NCBI GenBank assembly: GCA_029204225.1 | Contig: CM055097.1 | Span: 32,454,802 to 32,518,801 of the forward strand | Source of the DNA: Diphasiastrum complanatum | Taxonomy: Eukaryota; Streptophyta; Lycopodiopsida; Lycopodiales; Lycopodiaceae | Length of the DNA stretch: 64,000 nt | Reading direction: 5' to 3' | Shown here: in pieces, positions 46,086 through 56,137 of the stretch | Numbering within the stretch: position 1 is the first letter of the stretch | How the letters are laid out: each line of letters begins with the position of its first letter | Program-made: the position numbers and the translations under genes | The notes under the pieces: model-generated | What the model was told of the DNA's origin: nothing | Database searches by the model: none | What the model saw: the letters and a program-made list of their open reading frames with translations, nothing else

Positions 46086-49000
46086 GAGAATTTCTACCAG
46101 AGAATGAACTTGATAGAGCCTGGGAAGCCTGGGAAATGGACAAGTCCCTCAACCAATATATCTCGCAGTATCGAGAAGCAATTTTAAAGATTAAAAATAT
46201 GGATGACTATCAAAAAATCAGGGGATTTGTCCGTGGCCTCAAAGATGAATATAAAGTAGAGGTCCAGAGAAACTCGCCTACTACCCTTGAGCAAGCTCTC
46301 AGATATGCTCAAATCTATGATGATTCAGTGGGTAGGAAGAGAGCGAGACAGCAACCACTTTCTGAGCAGCTTCCTCAGAAAGACTTTCAATTTAAAAAGA
46401 AATTTTTAAAAAGAAAGAAAGAAGATAAATTTAAAGGTGAAGCTCCTCAGAAACGCCCTTCACTCATACAGCCCTTAAAACCAGATGATTTTGAGAAAGC
46501 CAAACAAGAACGTTTGTGCTTTGTGTGTATGGGCAAGGGACACACAGTCAGACAGCGTCCCAAGGGGCCTTTCACTAAAAAAGATAAAAAACAAGTTCAT
46601 CTTGTTCAGACTGTATGTTTCCCCAGTGACTTGGCAGCTTCCGAGATCAAAGTGTATCATGAAGATCATGAACACTGTTGCCAGCTGACCTCTGCAATGC
46701 TAGCGAGACCCTTCAGCTTTGGGCCGCATGACCTAGTACGTATGCATGGGAAAGTTGGTAACCAGTCAGTAAGAGTCATGGTTGATGATGGGGCAACCCA
46801 TAATTTCATCAACCACACCCTGGTTAAAAAACTTAAACTACCAGAAGTACCTAGTCAGCATAGGTACATAGTCTCATTAGCTAAGGGTGAAGATAAAAAA
46901 ATATGGGAAACTATGGTAAGTAAGTTAAATCTTGGTATTCAGGGGTACCAAGATCAAATAAACTTTCAGATAATGCACCTGGATCGAACAGACATTGTTC
47001 TCGGGAGAGATTGGCTCTACAGTTTAGGACCTTCCCTCCACAGAAACTATCAGGAGAACACCCTCAGCTTTCAGTATAAAGGCCGAGAGATCCAGTTGCA
47101 TGGGGAGCATGATGTTCCCAACAGCCCTATGGTCTGCAGTTCAGAGCTCTGTCAGCTAATCGGAGACGAAGACCATCAGGTATTCTTATGTGACTTTCAG
47201 TTTATTCCTGAAGTTTCTATTTCCAGTTCTATTCAGCAGAAAATCAGTAAATTAGAAACTTTATTGTCTAAATTTAAAGATGTTTTTCCTGAAGATTTGC
47301 CACATGGTTTACCACCTAGCAGAGAGGTAGATCATGTAATAAACCTAGTACCAGGTACAGCACCTGTTTCTAAACCTCCGTATCGGGTCAGCCGAACAGA
47401 GGATGAAGAAATAACTAGGCAGTTAACAGACTATCTTGGGAAAGGCCAAATTCAGACCAGTAGTTCACCATGGGCCTCACCAGTCCTATTGGTGAAAAAG
47501 AAGGAGGGGTCTATGCGTCTTTGCGTAGATTACAGAGCCCTCAATAAAGTCACAATTAAGAATAAATACCCTATGCCTCGGGCAGACGAGTTGTTTGATC
47601 AACTCGACGGGGCTAAGTTTTTCAGCAAAATAGACCTCAGATCGGGATATCATCAAGTCCGTATAAAATCGGAAGATGTCTCGAAAACAGCTTTTAGGAC
47701 TCGTCACGGTCATTATGAGTTTAAGGTGATGCCATTTGGGCTCACAAATGCTCCAGCTACCTTTATGACCTTGATGAACAGTGTCCTCAGACCATACTTG
47801 GGTAAGTTTGTAGTCGTATTTTTAGATGACATCCTCGTCTACAGCAAAACGAGGAAGGAGCATCTAAAACACCTCAGAAAGGTGTTTCGACTGCTCAGAA
47901 AGCATAAGCTTTATGCTAAACAATCCAAGTATGAATTCTTCGTTGAAGAAGTAGCATATTTGGGTCACATTATCTCTTCAGATGGAATTAAGATGGACCC
48001 AAATAAGGTTAAAGCCATACTCAGTTGGCTGAGACCTCAGAATATTTTGGAACTTCAAATCTTTCTTGGTCTGGCGGGATATTACAGACGATTTGTCAAG
48101 GAATATGCTCAGATAGCAGTCCCTATGACAAATCTCCTTAAGGGGAAGGGAAAGGAGTTCATTTGGGAGTCCGCACAACAGGAGAGCTTTGATGCTCTCA
48201 AAACAGCCTTAGCTACAGCACCAGTTTTAAAGGTCGTCGACCCCAATCAGCCATTTGTGGTCGAAACAGATGCTAGCGACTTTGCAGTAGGTGCTGTGCT
48301 AACTCAGGGTGGACGACCAGTTGCGTTCGAGAGTAAAAAACTCGAGCCAGCACAGACTAGGTATAGTGCCTATGAAAAGGAACTCTTTTCTATAGTCCAT
48401 GCCCTTAAGACTTGGAGGCATTATTTGTATGGTGCCAACTTTGAGGTCCTGACAGACCATGAGAGTCTCAGATACCTTTGCAATCAACCTGAGCTTAGAG
48501 GTCGGAAAGCTCGTTGGGCAGAGTTGATGCAAGAGTTTGACATGTCTATCAGATATAGGCGTGGAAAATTCAATACAGTAGCAGATGCCCTTAGCAGAAT
48601 GCCTATGATAAACGAGCTGAGTTTTACTCAGATTCGTAATGAGTTACTCGAGTCCTTGAGAGGGAAATGCCAGCATGATGCATTCTTCTCTATTATCTGG
48701 AACTCAGTCCAGAACAGACAGTTACAGACTCCAGAACCAGTTCCCGGGGCTGGTGCCAGTTCATCCAAGAATACGGCAGCTTCCGTTGAGGATGATGATG
48801 AGTCCGAATATACGTCATCAGATGACGTTGAGGATTCTGAGCCTGTATTACCCAAGCAAACCCCAGTGGTTGAGGGTCAGTTGACTCAAGGATTCAAATG
48901 GAAACAGTATTCCATTCAGGATGAGTACTTGCTCTATAGAGATAGAGTATGTGTCCCCAATTCAGAGGATTATAGGCAGCAGGTCCTATATGAATGTCAT

Positions 49001-50263
49001 GACAATCCTAGCGCGGGACACCCAGGCATACAGAAGACCTATGAGCTTCTTCGTAGGCAATTTTTCTGGCCCAGTATGAAAAGGGACGTCCACCAATATG
49101 TAACCAGTTGCCAGAAATGTCAAGTAAATAAAGCAGAGCGTTTAAAGGCAGGAGGGTTGTTGCATCCCTTAGAAATACCAGCTGGTAAATGGGAGAGTAT
49201 CTCCATGGATTTTATAGTAGGCCTGCCTAAAACCCAAAAGGGTAATGACGCTATATGGGTCACAGTTGACCGTCTGACCAAAATGGCTCATTTTATTCCG
49301 ACCAAAACAACCGTTAGAGCTCCAGAGTTAGCGAGGTTGTTTGTAGACGGGCTATTTAAATTGTACGGTCTACCTTCCGGCATAGTCAGCGACCGGGACA
49401 GTAAGTTTACTGGAAATTTTTGGAAGGCAGTATTCCATCATCTCCATACTAAACTTAATATGAGTACCACCGACCATCCACAGACGGACGGTCAAACAGA
49501 AAGGGTAAATCAAGTGCTGGAGGATATGCTTCGTGCATACGTCAGCAAGAGGCAGACTAATTGGGAGGAGTATTTCTCGATATTAGAGTTTGCTTACAAC
49601 AGTACCAAACATTCAGCTACGGGATACAGCCCATTTATGCTGATGTACGGTTTTCAGCCACGCTCACCCACAGCTGTAGGGTTTAAACAAGAAAAAGTTG
49701 AAGCAGCCAGAAACTTTTTAGAAGACCTAAACCAGATGATAGAACATGCTAAGCGTAGCATTAGACAATCCCAGGATCGAGCCAGGCATTATGCAGATCC
49801 ACACAGACGGGATGTGCAGTTCTCCACTGGTGAGAGAGTCTACTTGAGAGTCCCAGTTGACTCTAAAACCCTCAAATCAGGAGTGTGTGCTAAGTTGTCT
49901 CCAAGGTATTGTGGTCCCTTTACCATCAGTAGGAGACTAGGCGAGGTCACCTATGAACTAGAACTCCCACACAGCAGTAAGGTTTTTCCAGTTTTTCATG
50001 TAAGTCAGTTACGAAAAGCCTTAACCAGATCAGATAATCTGGTAGGGGACAGTGTTCTAGTTCTCCCATTGGATCCTCAACAACCTCCACATGAACCAGA
50101 GGAGATTCTTGATAGTAGAGAGACGCAGACTCGTCATACTCTATACCGAGAATATCTGGTTAAGTGGAATGATCAGCCTGTTGAGAATGCCACTTGGGAA
50201 AGAGGCAGCGTCCTTCGCAAGATTTTTCCAGACTTTGTCTTAGAGGACCAAGACGGTTCTTAA
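46016..50263 (+). CDS. Chromovirus (Ty3/gypsy) gag-pol polyprotein with chromodomain
   Basis: A 1415-codon open frame; the ATG at 46016 is only the first in the frame, and coding sense begins near 46060. Order: rest of capsid; zinc knuckle near residue 167 ([17 protein letters not shown], in which the last Cys of CCHC is Arg); aspartic protease near 254 ([12 protein letters not shown], so DDG in place of the usual DSG/DTG); RT ([28 protein letters not shown] near 601); RNase H ([13 protein letters not shown] near 751, [15 protein letters not shown]); an acidic Ser/Asp-rich linker; integrase zinc finger ([16 protein letters not shown] near 995-1040), core ([31 protein letters not shown]); and a C-terminal chromodomain ([18 protein letters not shown] near 1390). 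Chromodomains direct integration to particular chromatin. Apart from the gag break and two altered motifs it looks full length. Confidence 0.95.
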   Translation: MVVKSPGDWADSPVMESFEEAFLREFLPENELDRAWEAWEMDKSLNQYISQYREAILKIKNMDDYQKIRGFVRGLKDEYKVEVQRNSPTTLEQALRYAQIYDDSVGRKRARQQPLSEQLPQKDFQFKKKFLKRKKEDKFKGEAPQKRPSLIQPLKPDDFEKAKQERLCFVCMGKGHTVRQRPKGPFTKKDKKQVHLVQTVCFPSDLAASEIKVYHEDHEHCCQLTSAMLARPFSFGPHDLVRMHGKVGNQSVRVMVDDGATHNFINHTLVKKLKLPEVPSQHRYIVSLAKGEDKKIWETMVSKLNLGIQGYQDQINFQIMHLDRTDIVLGRDWLYSLGPSLHRNYQENTLSFQYKGREIQLHGEHDVPNSPMVCSSELCQLIGDEDHQVFLCDFQFIPEVSISSSIQQKISKLETLLSKFKDVFPEDLPHGLPPSREVDHVINLVPGTAPVSKPPYRVSRTEDEEITRQLTDYLGKGQIQTSSSPWASPVLLVKKKEGSMRLCVDYRALNKVTIKNKYPMPRADELFDQLDGAKFFSKIDLRSGYHQVRIKSEDVSKTAFRTRHGHYEFKVMPFGLTNAPATFMTLMNSVLRPYLGKFVVVFLDDILVYSKTRKEHLKHLRKVFRLLRKHKLYAKQSKYEFFVEEVAYLGHIISSDGIKMDPNKVKAILSWLRPQNILELQIFLGLAGYYRRFVKEYAQIAVPMTNLLKGKGKEFIWESAQQESFDALKTALATAPVLKVVDPNQPFVVETDASDFAVGAVLTQGGRPVAFESKKLEPAQTRYSAYEKELFSIVHALKTWRHYLYGANFEVLTDHESLRYLCNQPELRGRKARWAELMQEFDMSIRYRRGKFNTVADALSRMPMINELSFTQIRNELLESLRGKCQHDAFFSIIWNSVQNRQLQTPEPVPGAGASSSKNTAASVEDDDESEYTSSDDVEDSEPVLPKQTPVVEGQLTQGFKWKQYSIQDEYLLYRDRVCVPNSEDYRQQVLYECHDNPSAGHPGIQKTYELLRRQFFWPSMKRDVHQYVTSCQKCQVNKAERLKAGGLLHPLEIPAGKWESISMDFIVGLPKTQKGNDAIWVTVDRLTKMAHFIPTKTTVRAPELARLFVDGLFKLYGLPSGIVSDRDSKFTGNFWKAVFHHLHTKLNMSTTDHPQTDGQTERVNQVLEDMLRAYVSKRQTNWEEYFSILEFAYNSTKHSATGYSPFMLMYGFQPRSPTAVGFKQEKVEAARNFLEDLNQMIEHAKRSIRQSQDRARHYADPHRRDVQFSTGERVYLRVPVDSKTLKSGVCAKLSPRYCGPFTISRRLGEVTYELELPHSSKVFPVFHVSQLRKALTRSDNLVGDSVLVLPLDPQQPPHEPEEILDSRETQTRHTLYREYLVKWNDQPVENATWERGSVLRKIFPDFVLEDQDGS

Positions 50264-50274
50264 GGGGGAGGGAG
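50262..50274 (+). other. Polypurine tract
   Basis: AAGGGGGAGGGAG lies directly before the TGTTACGAGC that opens the right LTR. It is the expected primer site for plus-strand DNA and marks the LTR start. Confidence 0.85.
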
Positions 50275-51031
50275 TGTTACGAGCTCGTAACCAGTGCCGA
50301 ACCCTAGAGAACACAGATAGGTCAGATACCACAGTCAGGGTCGTGTCCAGCGTACATGACCAACAGGGCAAGACAGTGTGAGTAGTGTGCCCCAGCATGG
50401 TCCATAGCCATGGCGGGCCTAACACAGCCTAGGGACCCTGTCAGCAGGATAGGGCCCCCAGTTGGGTCCCGACGTGCAGTCGGCCACGTCAGTGCCATGT
50501 GGCCGACACTTGGCAGTAGCATGCTACCAGTCCTCACACTGGGCTAGGAGGGGCTTACTCTATATCAGGGAGTAGGCAAGGTTGGGTGGATCAGTGAGTG
50601 TTTGCCCTACTGTGGTGTTAGGATCTATTACACTGGTATCAGAGCCATCTCCATCCTAGGGAGTTCAGGACAGCAGTAGAGAAAGCTATCAGAAGATAGG
50701 AAAGATTTCTCAGATTCTCAGAAAAGAATTGAGGAGGAAAATCGCTGTAGGAACAGCTTTCAAATCCTTGAAATTTGCTGGGAATTTACAGTTGTTTGAG
50801 GCACAATCCCTTGTAGAAGCTCAGCGCTGAAAAATCAGGGATTTACCCTTGATTTTTATGTATCAGTTGTGGATTTTTGAGCACATTTTAAATAGAAAAC
50901 GTGGAGCAGGTCCAGCGCTGCCAAATTGGGTGGAAACTTCGAATTTGGAGTGAAATTTTCTGGAATTTGGAGCGGATCTGAGACAGAATCGTGGGTGCAG
51001 GTCCAGCGCTGAAGGTCTTTGGCAGGAACCA
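50275..51031 (+). repeat. Right terminal repeat of the chromovirus (LTR plus PBS plus leader)
   Basis: Starts TGTTACGAGCTCG after the polypurine tract and ends GGCAGGAACCA before CTCAG. The LTR proper is 50275-50632; the PBS (50634-50646) and the first 385 bp of the leader follow it. So leader sequence is present downstream of the 3' LTR, up to the target-site duplication. Confidence 0.9.
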
Positions 51032-51036
51032 CTCAG
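51032..51036. repeat. Right target-site duplication CTCAG
   Basis: Exact copy of 44422-44426. Joining the host across one copy gives a continuous gag-protease reading, which proves the insertion border. Confidence 0.85.
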
Positions 51037-51651
51037 CTTGCCTATGCTACTTGGACAGGGCGTCCTGGTCCTCGCTCCATTTGGTTACGTGTACGTATTA
51101 CAGGTCGTGAGTATATTGCTTTAGTTGATACTGGCAGCATTCATTCTTTTATTAGTAGTTATATCACTCGTTGGATACGTGCTTCACCTATTCCTACTTC
51201 ACAGCCTCTCACAGTTGAGGTTGCCAGTTCCCATTCTTTTCCTAGTTCTCATATGTTTCAGCGTTTACCATACCGCATTGGAGATTTTTTTGGACAGGCA
51301 GATCTTTACATTATTCCTATGGAGCGTTATGATCTTATCCTTGGTGCTGATTGGTTTGCATCTCTTGGAGCCTTTACACTGGACTTGACACAACAGACAT
51401 TGACATTTGTACTTGATGCAGTTACACACTCACTTGTTGGCATTGATTCTCAGGGAGACTTCCTGTTGGTTACCGGGAAGCAGTTTATGCGTAGCCTGCC
51501 AAAGGATGACGATGCAGCTCTTCTTTCCATTCAAAGTACATCAGTTGCTGCTTCACTTTCACCATCCGTGGATCCTCTTCCTCAAGTTGATGCTGCTTCG
51601 GATTTACAGGTTGTTGCTGTGTGCCTTGTGCCTATATGCCTTGATTCATAG
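51037..51651 (+). pseudogene. Protease region of the outer gypsy-type element
   Basis: Resumes the frame left at 44426: LAYATWTGRPGPRSIWL, then the retropepsin motif ALVDTGSIHSFISSYITRWI (DTG catalytic triad) and MERYDLILGADWFASLGAFT, the second conserved protease block. It ends at a TAG at 51649-51651; the coding sense goes on at once in the neighbouring frame. The aspartic protease would mature the Gag and Pol proteins. It is intact as a domain but cut off from Gag by the insertion. Confidence 0.85.
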
Positions 51652-52630
51652 ATATCGTATTCAGTGGTCCTGGTTTCATTGATATTGAGGCCGTATACCT
51701 TGGTGGTATTTCTACTATTGCTTTTGCGCATACTTTAGATTGCCCTCCTGGTTCGGTGGTTGGTGCAGTATCTTCTCCATTGGTCTCTATATCTCCATCT
51801 CTTGAGTCTGTTATGGCCGATGTTCCTGCTAATTTCTATGGCGTTCTTCATGGGTCCACGTTTGATGGTTCCCTCGCTATTGGTGATTAGGCTGTATCTT
51901 CTTTCGCTTTACTCCATGGATCTCTGCTTGAGGTTTGTGATCTGCCTCATGATATTTCTACGGTTCCTGACATGATTCATGCGCCTTTGGCCCTTACTGT
52001 TACACATTTTTCTTCCGAGGATATTTGCCAGATGGTCACTATTACTTATCTAGGGTATTTATATGCTGGGATCTTTCTAGATGAGTACACGGACATCCTT
52101 CCGTCTCCTGGTGTTTCTACATATAGGTTTGTTGCAGTCCATGCCGATGGTATACACTTTTGGGTTCATGCGACTAATTCCTTTTTACCTCTTGATATTT
52201 GGCATTCCTGGTTATTACGTATCACTAGGATTTCATTTGGACCTATTGCTTACACTACTGCTTCATTTTCAGCTATGGATATATGGCATTCCTGGTTATT
52301 ACATATAGCTTGGTTTTCATTTGGACCTGTTGATTGGTGCTGGTTTTGGATAGTTTTTGGGGATGTTGCCGCCATATACTTCAGTGTTGCTCATATGTGC
52401 TTTGATACTCATTCCCAACTACATGTGAATATTGCTCCGATGCTTGCTACTGATGTTGCAGATCCTGTTCCTCGTTCCAGTGCATTTCTTCTATTCCTCA
52501 CTTGTGCGCCTGGTGTGTACTTTGGGATTACACTTGCGGCCAATTCCGATGGGTCATCCGATTCTCCATCCGTTTTTGGTGTATCCTATGATGGATTGTT
52601 CTACCTTCTCGGGCTTTTTGGATACCTTGG
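51651..52630 (+). other. Unrecognised coding-like segment where RT, RNase H and integrase core should be
   Basis: The frame starting at 51651 is open to 53141 except for one TAG at 51888. The first 980 nt show none of the RT, RNase H or integrase motifs. The translation is hydrophobic and aromatic (TYLGYLYAGIFLDEY, VAVHADGIHFWVHATNSF). It holds an 84-bp in-frame tandem duplication: DIWHSWLLRITRISFGP is followed 28 codons later by DIWHSWLLHIAWFSFGP. I do not recognise it. It may be captured sequence, or spacer kept open in a non-autonomous element that relies on another element's polymerase. Confidence 0.6.
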
Positions 52631-53224
52631 TGCTCGAGAGCTTATTACCCGGGCCAGTTCTCATTTACAGCATGTTCAGCAGCGTTATCAGACCTCAGTT
52701 GATCGTCACCGTCGCCATGTTGAGTTTCAGCTTGGAGATATGGTTTATCTACACCTACGGTTTGCATGTCATCATTTTGTCGAGGGCCATGCTTCTACCG
52801 AGAAGCTTGCACCACGTTATTATGGGCCTTATCGCATTTTGGAGGTTCTTAGTCCAGTTACATATCGCTTACAGCTTCCTGCTTCCACACGCGCCTGTGA
52901 TGTATTCCATGTCAGTTTATTACGTGCTGCTATTGAGGATGACGCTCCTTGTGATGCTGAGTTTCCTACTGCTCCAGAGTTATTTCCATTTTTACCTGCT
53001 GCTATATTACAGGTTCATCTATACCATACTCGACGTCGCCGACAGATTCAGTTTTTGGTCCAGTGGGATGGCTGTCCTATTGAGGAGGCCACATGGGAGC
53101 CTATTGACATCTTTTATCATACATCATCACTTGTGGATTAGGCTCGTGCTCTTGCTGCACTTGTTGATTCCTCTACATCAGATGTTGCTCTAGCTGTTGA
53201 TGCACCAGGGCTTGCTGCTACTTG
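52631..53224 (+). pseudogene. Integrase C-terminus and chromodomain of the outer element
   Basis: Same frame as the preceding segment: RASSHLQHVQQRYQTSVDRH, FQLGDMVYLHLR, EKLAPRYYGPYRILEVLSPV, TYRLQLPAS and DVFHVSLLRAAIE are the integrase C-terminal (GPY/F) region. The chromodomain reads QIQFLVQWDGCPIEEATWEP. A TAG at 53139 is followed by 27 more protein-like codons (ARALAALVDSSTSDVALAV) and a TGA at 53222, so the original stop is probably the TGA. No 3' LTR follows; the sequence changes character soon after 53224. Confidence 0.8.
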
Positions 53225-53751
53225 ATCCAGATCCATACTATGTTCCAATGTTGCGACAAAATAAATGGAAGGATTTGGGTGTACAAATGGATCAAATCAG
53301 TATCGATACCCCAAATTGGCCCATAATCCATCAGGACTATAGTTGGACAATTTCAGTGGATTTCAACAGCAGAGCCCTCCAGGCTTATGCATATGAGTAT
53401 ACGTCTTCACCAGATCCAATTGTTAGGAATTCGGCTCTGTTTGCAAATGACTTGTCCAAGTTGGCGTCCGTTTCTACAAGATGGGATGATTGCCTACCTA
53501 CGTTGGCTTTCGATCCAAATATCCCTATGGCGTCAATTGCCTGTAGCCAGACTATATTATCGAGCTGTGATGCTGGGAGGATAGTGGGAATCCAGATTCA
53601 CAGCATGGACGACTTCAAAATGGATTGCCGGCGCAAATAAGTGTTTTCTGTTGCACAAGTCCGATTTCAATACGGACCGCCTGGAATTCATGGAGAAAGT
53701 GCAGTACCACCTAATCAGGGTGCGAAGAGAGGCCAACCAGAGCCCCAAGTA
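53225..53751 (+). pseudogene. Unrecognised coding-like block
   Basis: One frame is open to 53640 (YYVPMLRQNKWKDLGVQMDQ, TISVDFNSRALQAYAYEYTS, NSALFANDLSKLASVSTRWD). From about 53582 a second frame is open to a TAA at 53749-53751 (KWIAGANKCFLLHKSDFNTD, RLEFMEKVQYHLIRVRREAN). Both have normal-looking composition, and the change of frame suggests a frameshift near 53590-53630. No family was recognised. It may be host gene debris or part of a transposon lying 3' of the outer element. Confidence 0.3.
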
Positions 53752-54148
53752 AATAATCTCGCGAGGTGTTGTGGGACCGCCACCAGTTTTGGTGGGGTAT
53801 ACTGTTGGAGGGTTTGCGGATCCCAAGGCAACCCTTACCCTAGTTAATAAGTGAGAGGGATTTGGCACCCTGCGTGTGTAAGTCCAACCCGATGATCACA
53901 TAGTTATTTGATTAGTTACAAGTTAACAAAAGGACTTTAGGCCTTTCTGCGGCACTTCTAATGTCGCAAGGCCCAAAAGTCAAGTTAGTGAATAAAATAA
54001 GGGGTTCCCACCAAAATTCAAATTCAAATTGGTTCTCTCCAATCATTTTAGGGAGGTAGAAATTGGCCAATAGGAATTGAGGCCAAGACCCTCCACTCCA
54101 ATCCACTATATAAGTGGTAGTTTCGAATCATTGTACATGTTCTCTCTT
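53752..54148. other. No recognisable feature
   Basis: Sequence between the unknown block and the tRNA-like retroposon. A TATA-like ACTATATAAGTGG lies near 54103, but no gene follows that I can identify. Confidence 0.35.
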
Positions 54149-54264
54149 CATTTCAATACAAGCACCAACAGGGTTGGCTCATTTGGTTAGCTTGACATCC
54201 AAAGTTTCTTTGGTCTCAGGTTCGAGCCTCCCCTTGGAAACCAAGAAGCATTTCAATACAAGCA
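54149..54264 (+). mobile_element. tRNA-derived mini-retroposon (SINE-like) with 16-bp target duplications
   Basis: An 84-bp insert (54165-54248) lies between exact 16-bp direct repeats CATTTCAATACAAGCA (54149-54164 and 54249-54264). It contains an A-box-like TGGCTCATTTGG (54175) and a B-box-like GGTTCGAGCCT (54219), 44 bp apart, as in tRNA genes with internal polymerase III promoters. The length and duplications fit LINE-driven retroposition of a tRNA or a very short SINE. There is no long A tail. No complete cloverleaf was demonstrated. Confidence 0.65.
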
Positions 54265-54437
54265 AATTGGCCCTCTTATGGAATGGATCAGGAATGTCCT
54301 TGCTCTCTATCTTTCTTCCTCCATCTCTCATGCTTTCTTTAAGTGTAAATTTTGTTGGTAATGCTAATTAGGTTTTTTTCGTATATACTAGGTGTTTTTT
54401 TGAGTTTTTCAAACAAACAAAATTAAAAAAAAATAGT

Positions 54438-54502
54438 GTTCCGAACAGCGGAACGTTGTCCGGAACGCCTTTCGGAACGTTCCATGTTGCGGAACACGTT
54501 CC
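54438..54502. repeat. Palindromic-word arm, theme GTTCC/GGAAC
   Basis: In 65 bp the words GTTCCG, CGGAAC, GGAACG and CGTTCC recur about eight times in both orientations, after a run of A. The structure resembles the arms at 31235 and 60784 but with other words. No partner arm was found next to it. Confidence 0.5.
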
Positions 54503-54554
54503 ACAACATATGTATAAATCAGATATGAGGGTCTGGGCCAGACAAGGCCATTTT

Positions 54555-54686
54555 GCGTCCATTTTCAGATCTGCGGACGCGTCTGCGTCCGACCCCCGTG
54601 CGCGGGGTCAGGTGTGCCCAATTTTTTTTTTTTAAATGGGCTGGACGCGTTTGGGTCTCGAGCACGCATCCGAGACCTGGACGCAT
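54555..54686. repeat. Palindromic-word arm, theme GGACGC/GCGTCC
   Basis: Repeated GGACGC and GCGTCC words (for example GGACGCGTCTGCGTCC at 54574), with a T run and CTCGAG in the middle and an A-rich run after it. CpG-rich in an AT-rich setting. It shares its word set with 60888-60936. Confidence 0.5.
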
Positions 54687-54755
54687 TTAAAAAAGAAAAA
54701 GAAAAAACAGAAAACAGGTGTGGGGCAACAGACCGCGCTACCCCAAACCCGCGCC

Positions 54756-54757
<2 letters not shown>

Positions 54758-54814
<57 letters not shown>

Positions 54815-54930
54815 TTTATTAATGTCTTTTCCATGCCAAAAGGCATATAAGACTTAAAAGTAAATGTCAAGTGTGTGGTAACCATGGGAGCGTATAAAAC
54901 GTCTCCAATATGTAATAAAGAAAAACATCT
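54758..54930 (-). mobile_element. LINE 3' tail with TC microsatellite and stem-loop
   Basis: A pure AG run (54758-54810) is followed by AAAGCTTTATTAATGTCTTT, then the 14-bp palindrome ATGCCAAAAGGCAT (54833-54846) and ATAAGAC. On the minus strand this is a stem-loop, then TTAATAAAG, then (CT)n. The order matches the 3' end of the LINE at 55186-56112. Confidence 0.6.
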
Positions 54931-54962
54931 AGTACAAACTAAAATAGACACGTATGCGAGCG

Positions 54963-54965
<3 letters not shown>

Positions 54966-55049
<84 letters not shown>
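54966..55049. repeat. AG microsatellite
   Basis: Uninterrupted (GA)n of about 84 bp, followed by degenerate GAGA/GTGT repeats to 55185. Open frames here (Glu-Arg or Leu-Ser repeats) are not genes. Confidence 0.95.
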
Positions 55050-55052
<3 letters not shown>

Positions 55053-55169
55053 ATTGTGAGTGAGAGAGGGGGAGAGAGAGAGGTTGAGAGAAGGGTGTGT
55101 GCGTGCATGTGTGTGTGTTGTGATTTTTAGGAGGAGAGAGAGAGATATTGGATTTAGGGTTTAGGGTGG

Positions 55170-55185
<16 letters not shown>

Positions 55186-55221
<36 letters not shown>

Positions 55222-56112
55222 AAGAAAGAAAATGTATTAATGTCTGTTGAGTGCCCAAGGGCACACAAGACAGAATGAATAAGTACATGTCTCGTAGGAT
55301 TACTGTCCATGTCGGACAACATACTAGAAAACACTAGTCTAAATGGAAAAGACAAAATAGAACTCTCTCGAGCTAGGAAAAGACATAGCCAATATAGAAT
55401 CATAAAATGCATAAAAAGAGCAGATACACAAGAGCTTAACCTCCAGCTCTGAAGAGGGTACAGGTGCAAGAGCTTAACCACCTGCTCTGCTGAGGAAAGT
55501 AAAAGGATAAATATCAATCTCGAAAACAGTGTCTGATACCCATAACAGCTGTGGGCTGTGATCGAGGAGCTCTGCTAGCTCTAGAGGCGCGCGTAGATCT
55601 GGCAAGAGGTGGTGGCTGAGCACACTGGGCCTTCGCCCTCACCGGTATGACTGCCTCATCATCTGATAGGTCATCACGCTCCCGCTTTTGAAAGAAGCTA
55701 GTAATGAGATGCTGGCTAGAATCAGTAATACTCTCCGATGGTAGCAAAGAGGCTCTCAACATAAGCATCTCTCGTAGTAAAAGGCCGACAAATCTGGGAT
55801 CCTGATACTCCAAAAATGTACTGAGGGTAATAGGGGTGTCACGATATAAACAATGATATCGGCCACGTATCTCATAGTATGTAGGGCATATAAAGATAAA
55901 ATGAAACTCATCCTCCACTACACCCAATGTGCATATCTGGCATATCCGATGCTCTCTCAAAATGCCTGAATATCTGCCTGTCTCAATAGCAAGCTGATGT
56001 GAAGAGACTCGTAACTGTCCCAATCTGTATCGGAGCCCAAAAGAAAGAGGAAGAGAGAGATATAAAGGTCTAACAGGGAGTCCCAAACTGTCTTTGCGTA
56101 AGATATGTGTAC
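55186..56112 (-). pseudogene. 5'-truncated LINE: ORF2 C-terminus and 3' end with microsatellite tail
   Basis: Minus strand. The ORF2 end runs from about 56112 to a stop at 55514: LRKDSLGLPVRPLYLSLPLS, RYRLGQLRVSSHQLAIETGR and a zinc-binding RT tail CQICTLGVVEDEFHFIFICP (C..C...H...C). It continues with RFVGLLLREMLMLRASLLPS and LITSFFQKRERDDLSDDEAV and ends in an Arg/Ser-rich tail. The 3' region has the stem-loop GTGCCCAAGGGCAC (55251-55264), then TTAATACATTTTC and (CTTT)n(CT)n as its tail. The RT core is absent, as in usual 5' truncation. LINE ORF2 carries out target-primed reverse transcription. The frame stays open upstream into the hAT element only by chance. Confidence 0.8.
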
Positions 56113-56137
56113 CATAGAAGGTAAGCTTGAGAGAGAG

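Noticed and set aside
55153-55167. Telomere-like TTTAGGGTTTAGGGT
   Set aside because: Only two units, amid other G/T/A simple repeats; too short to claim an interstitial telomere.
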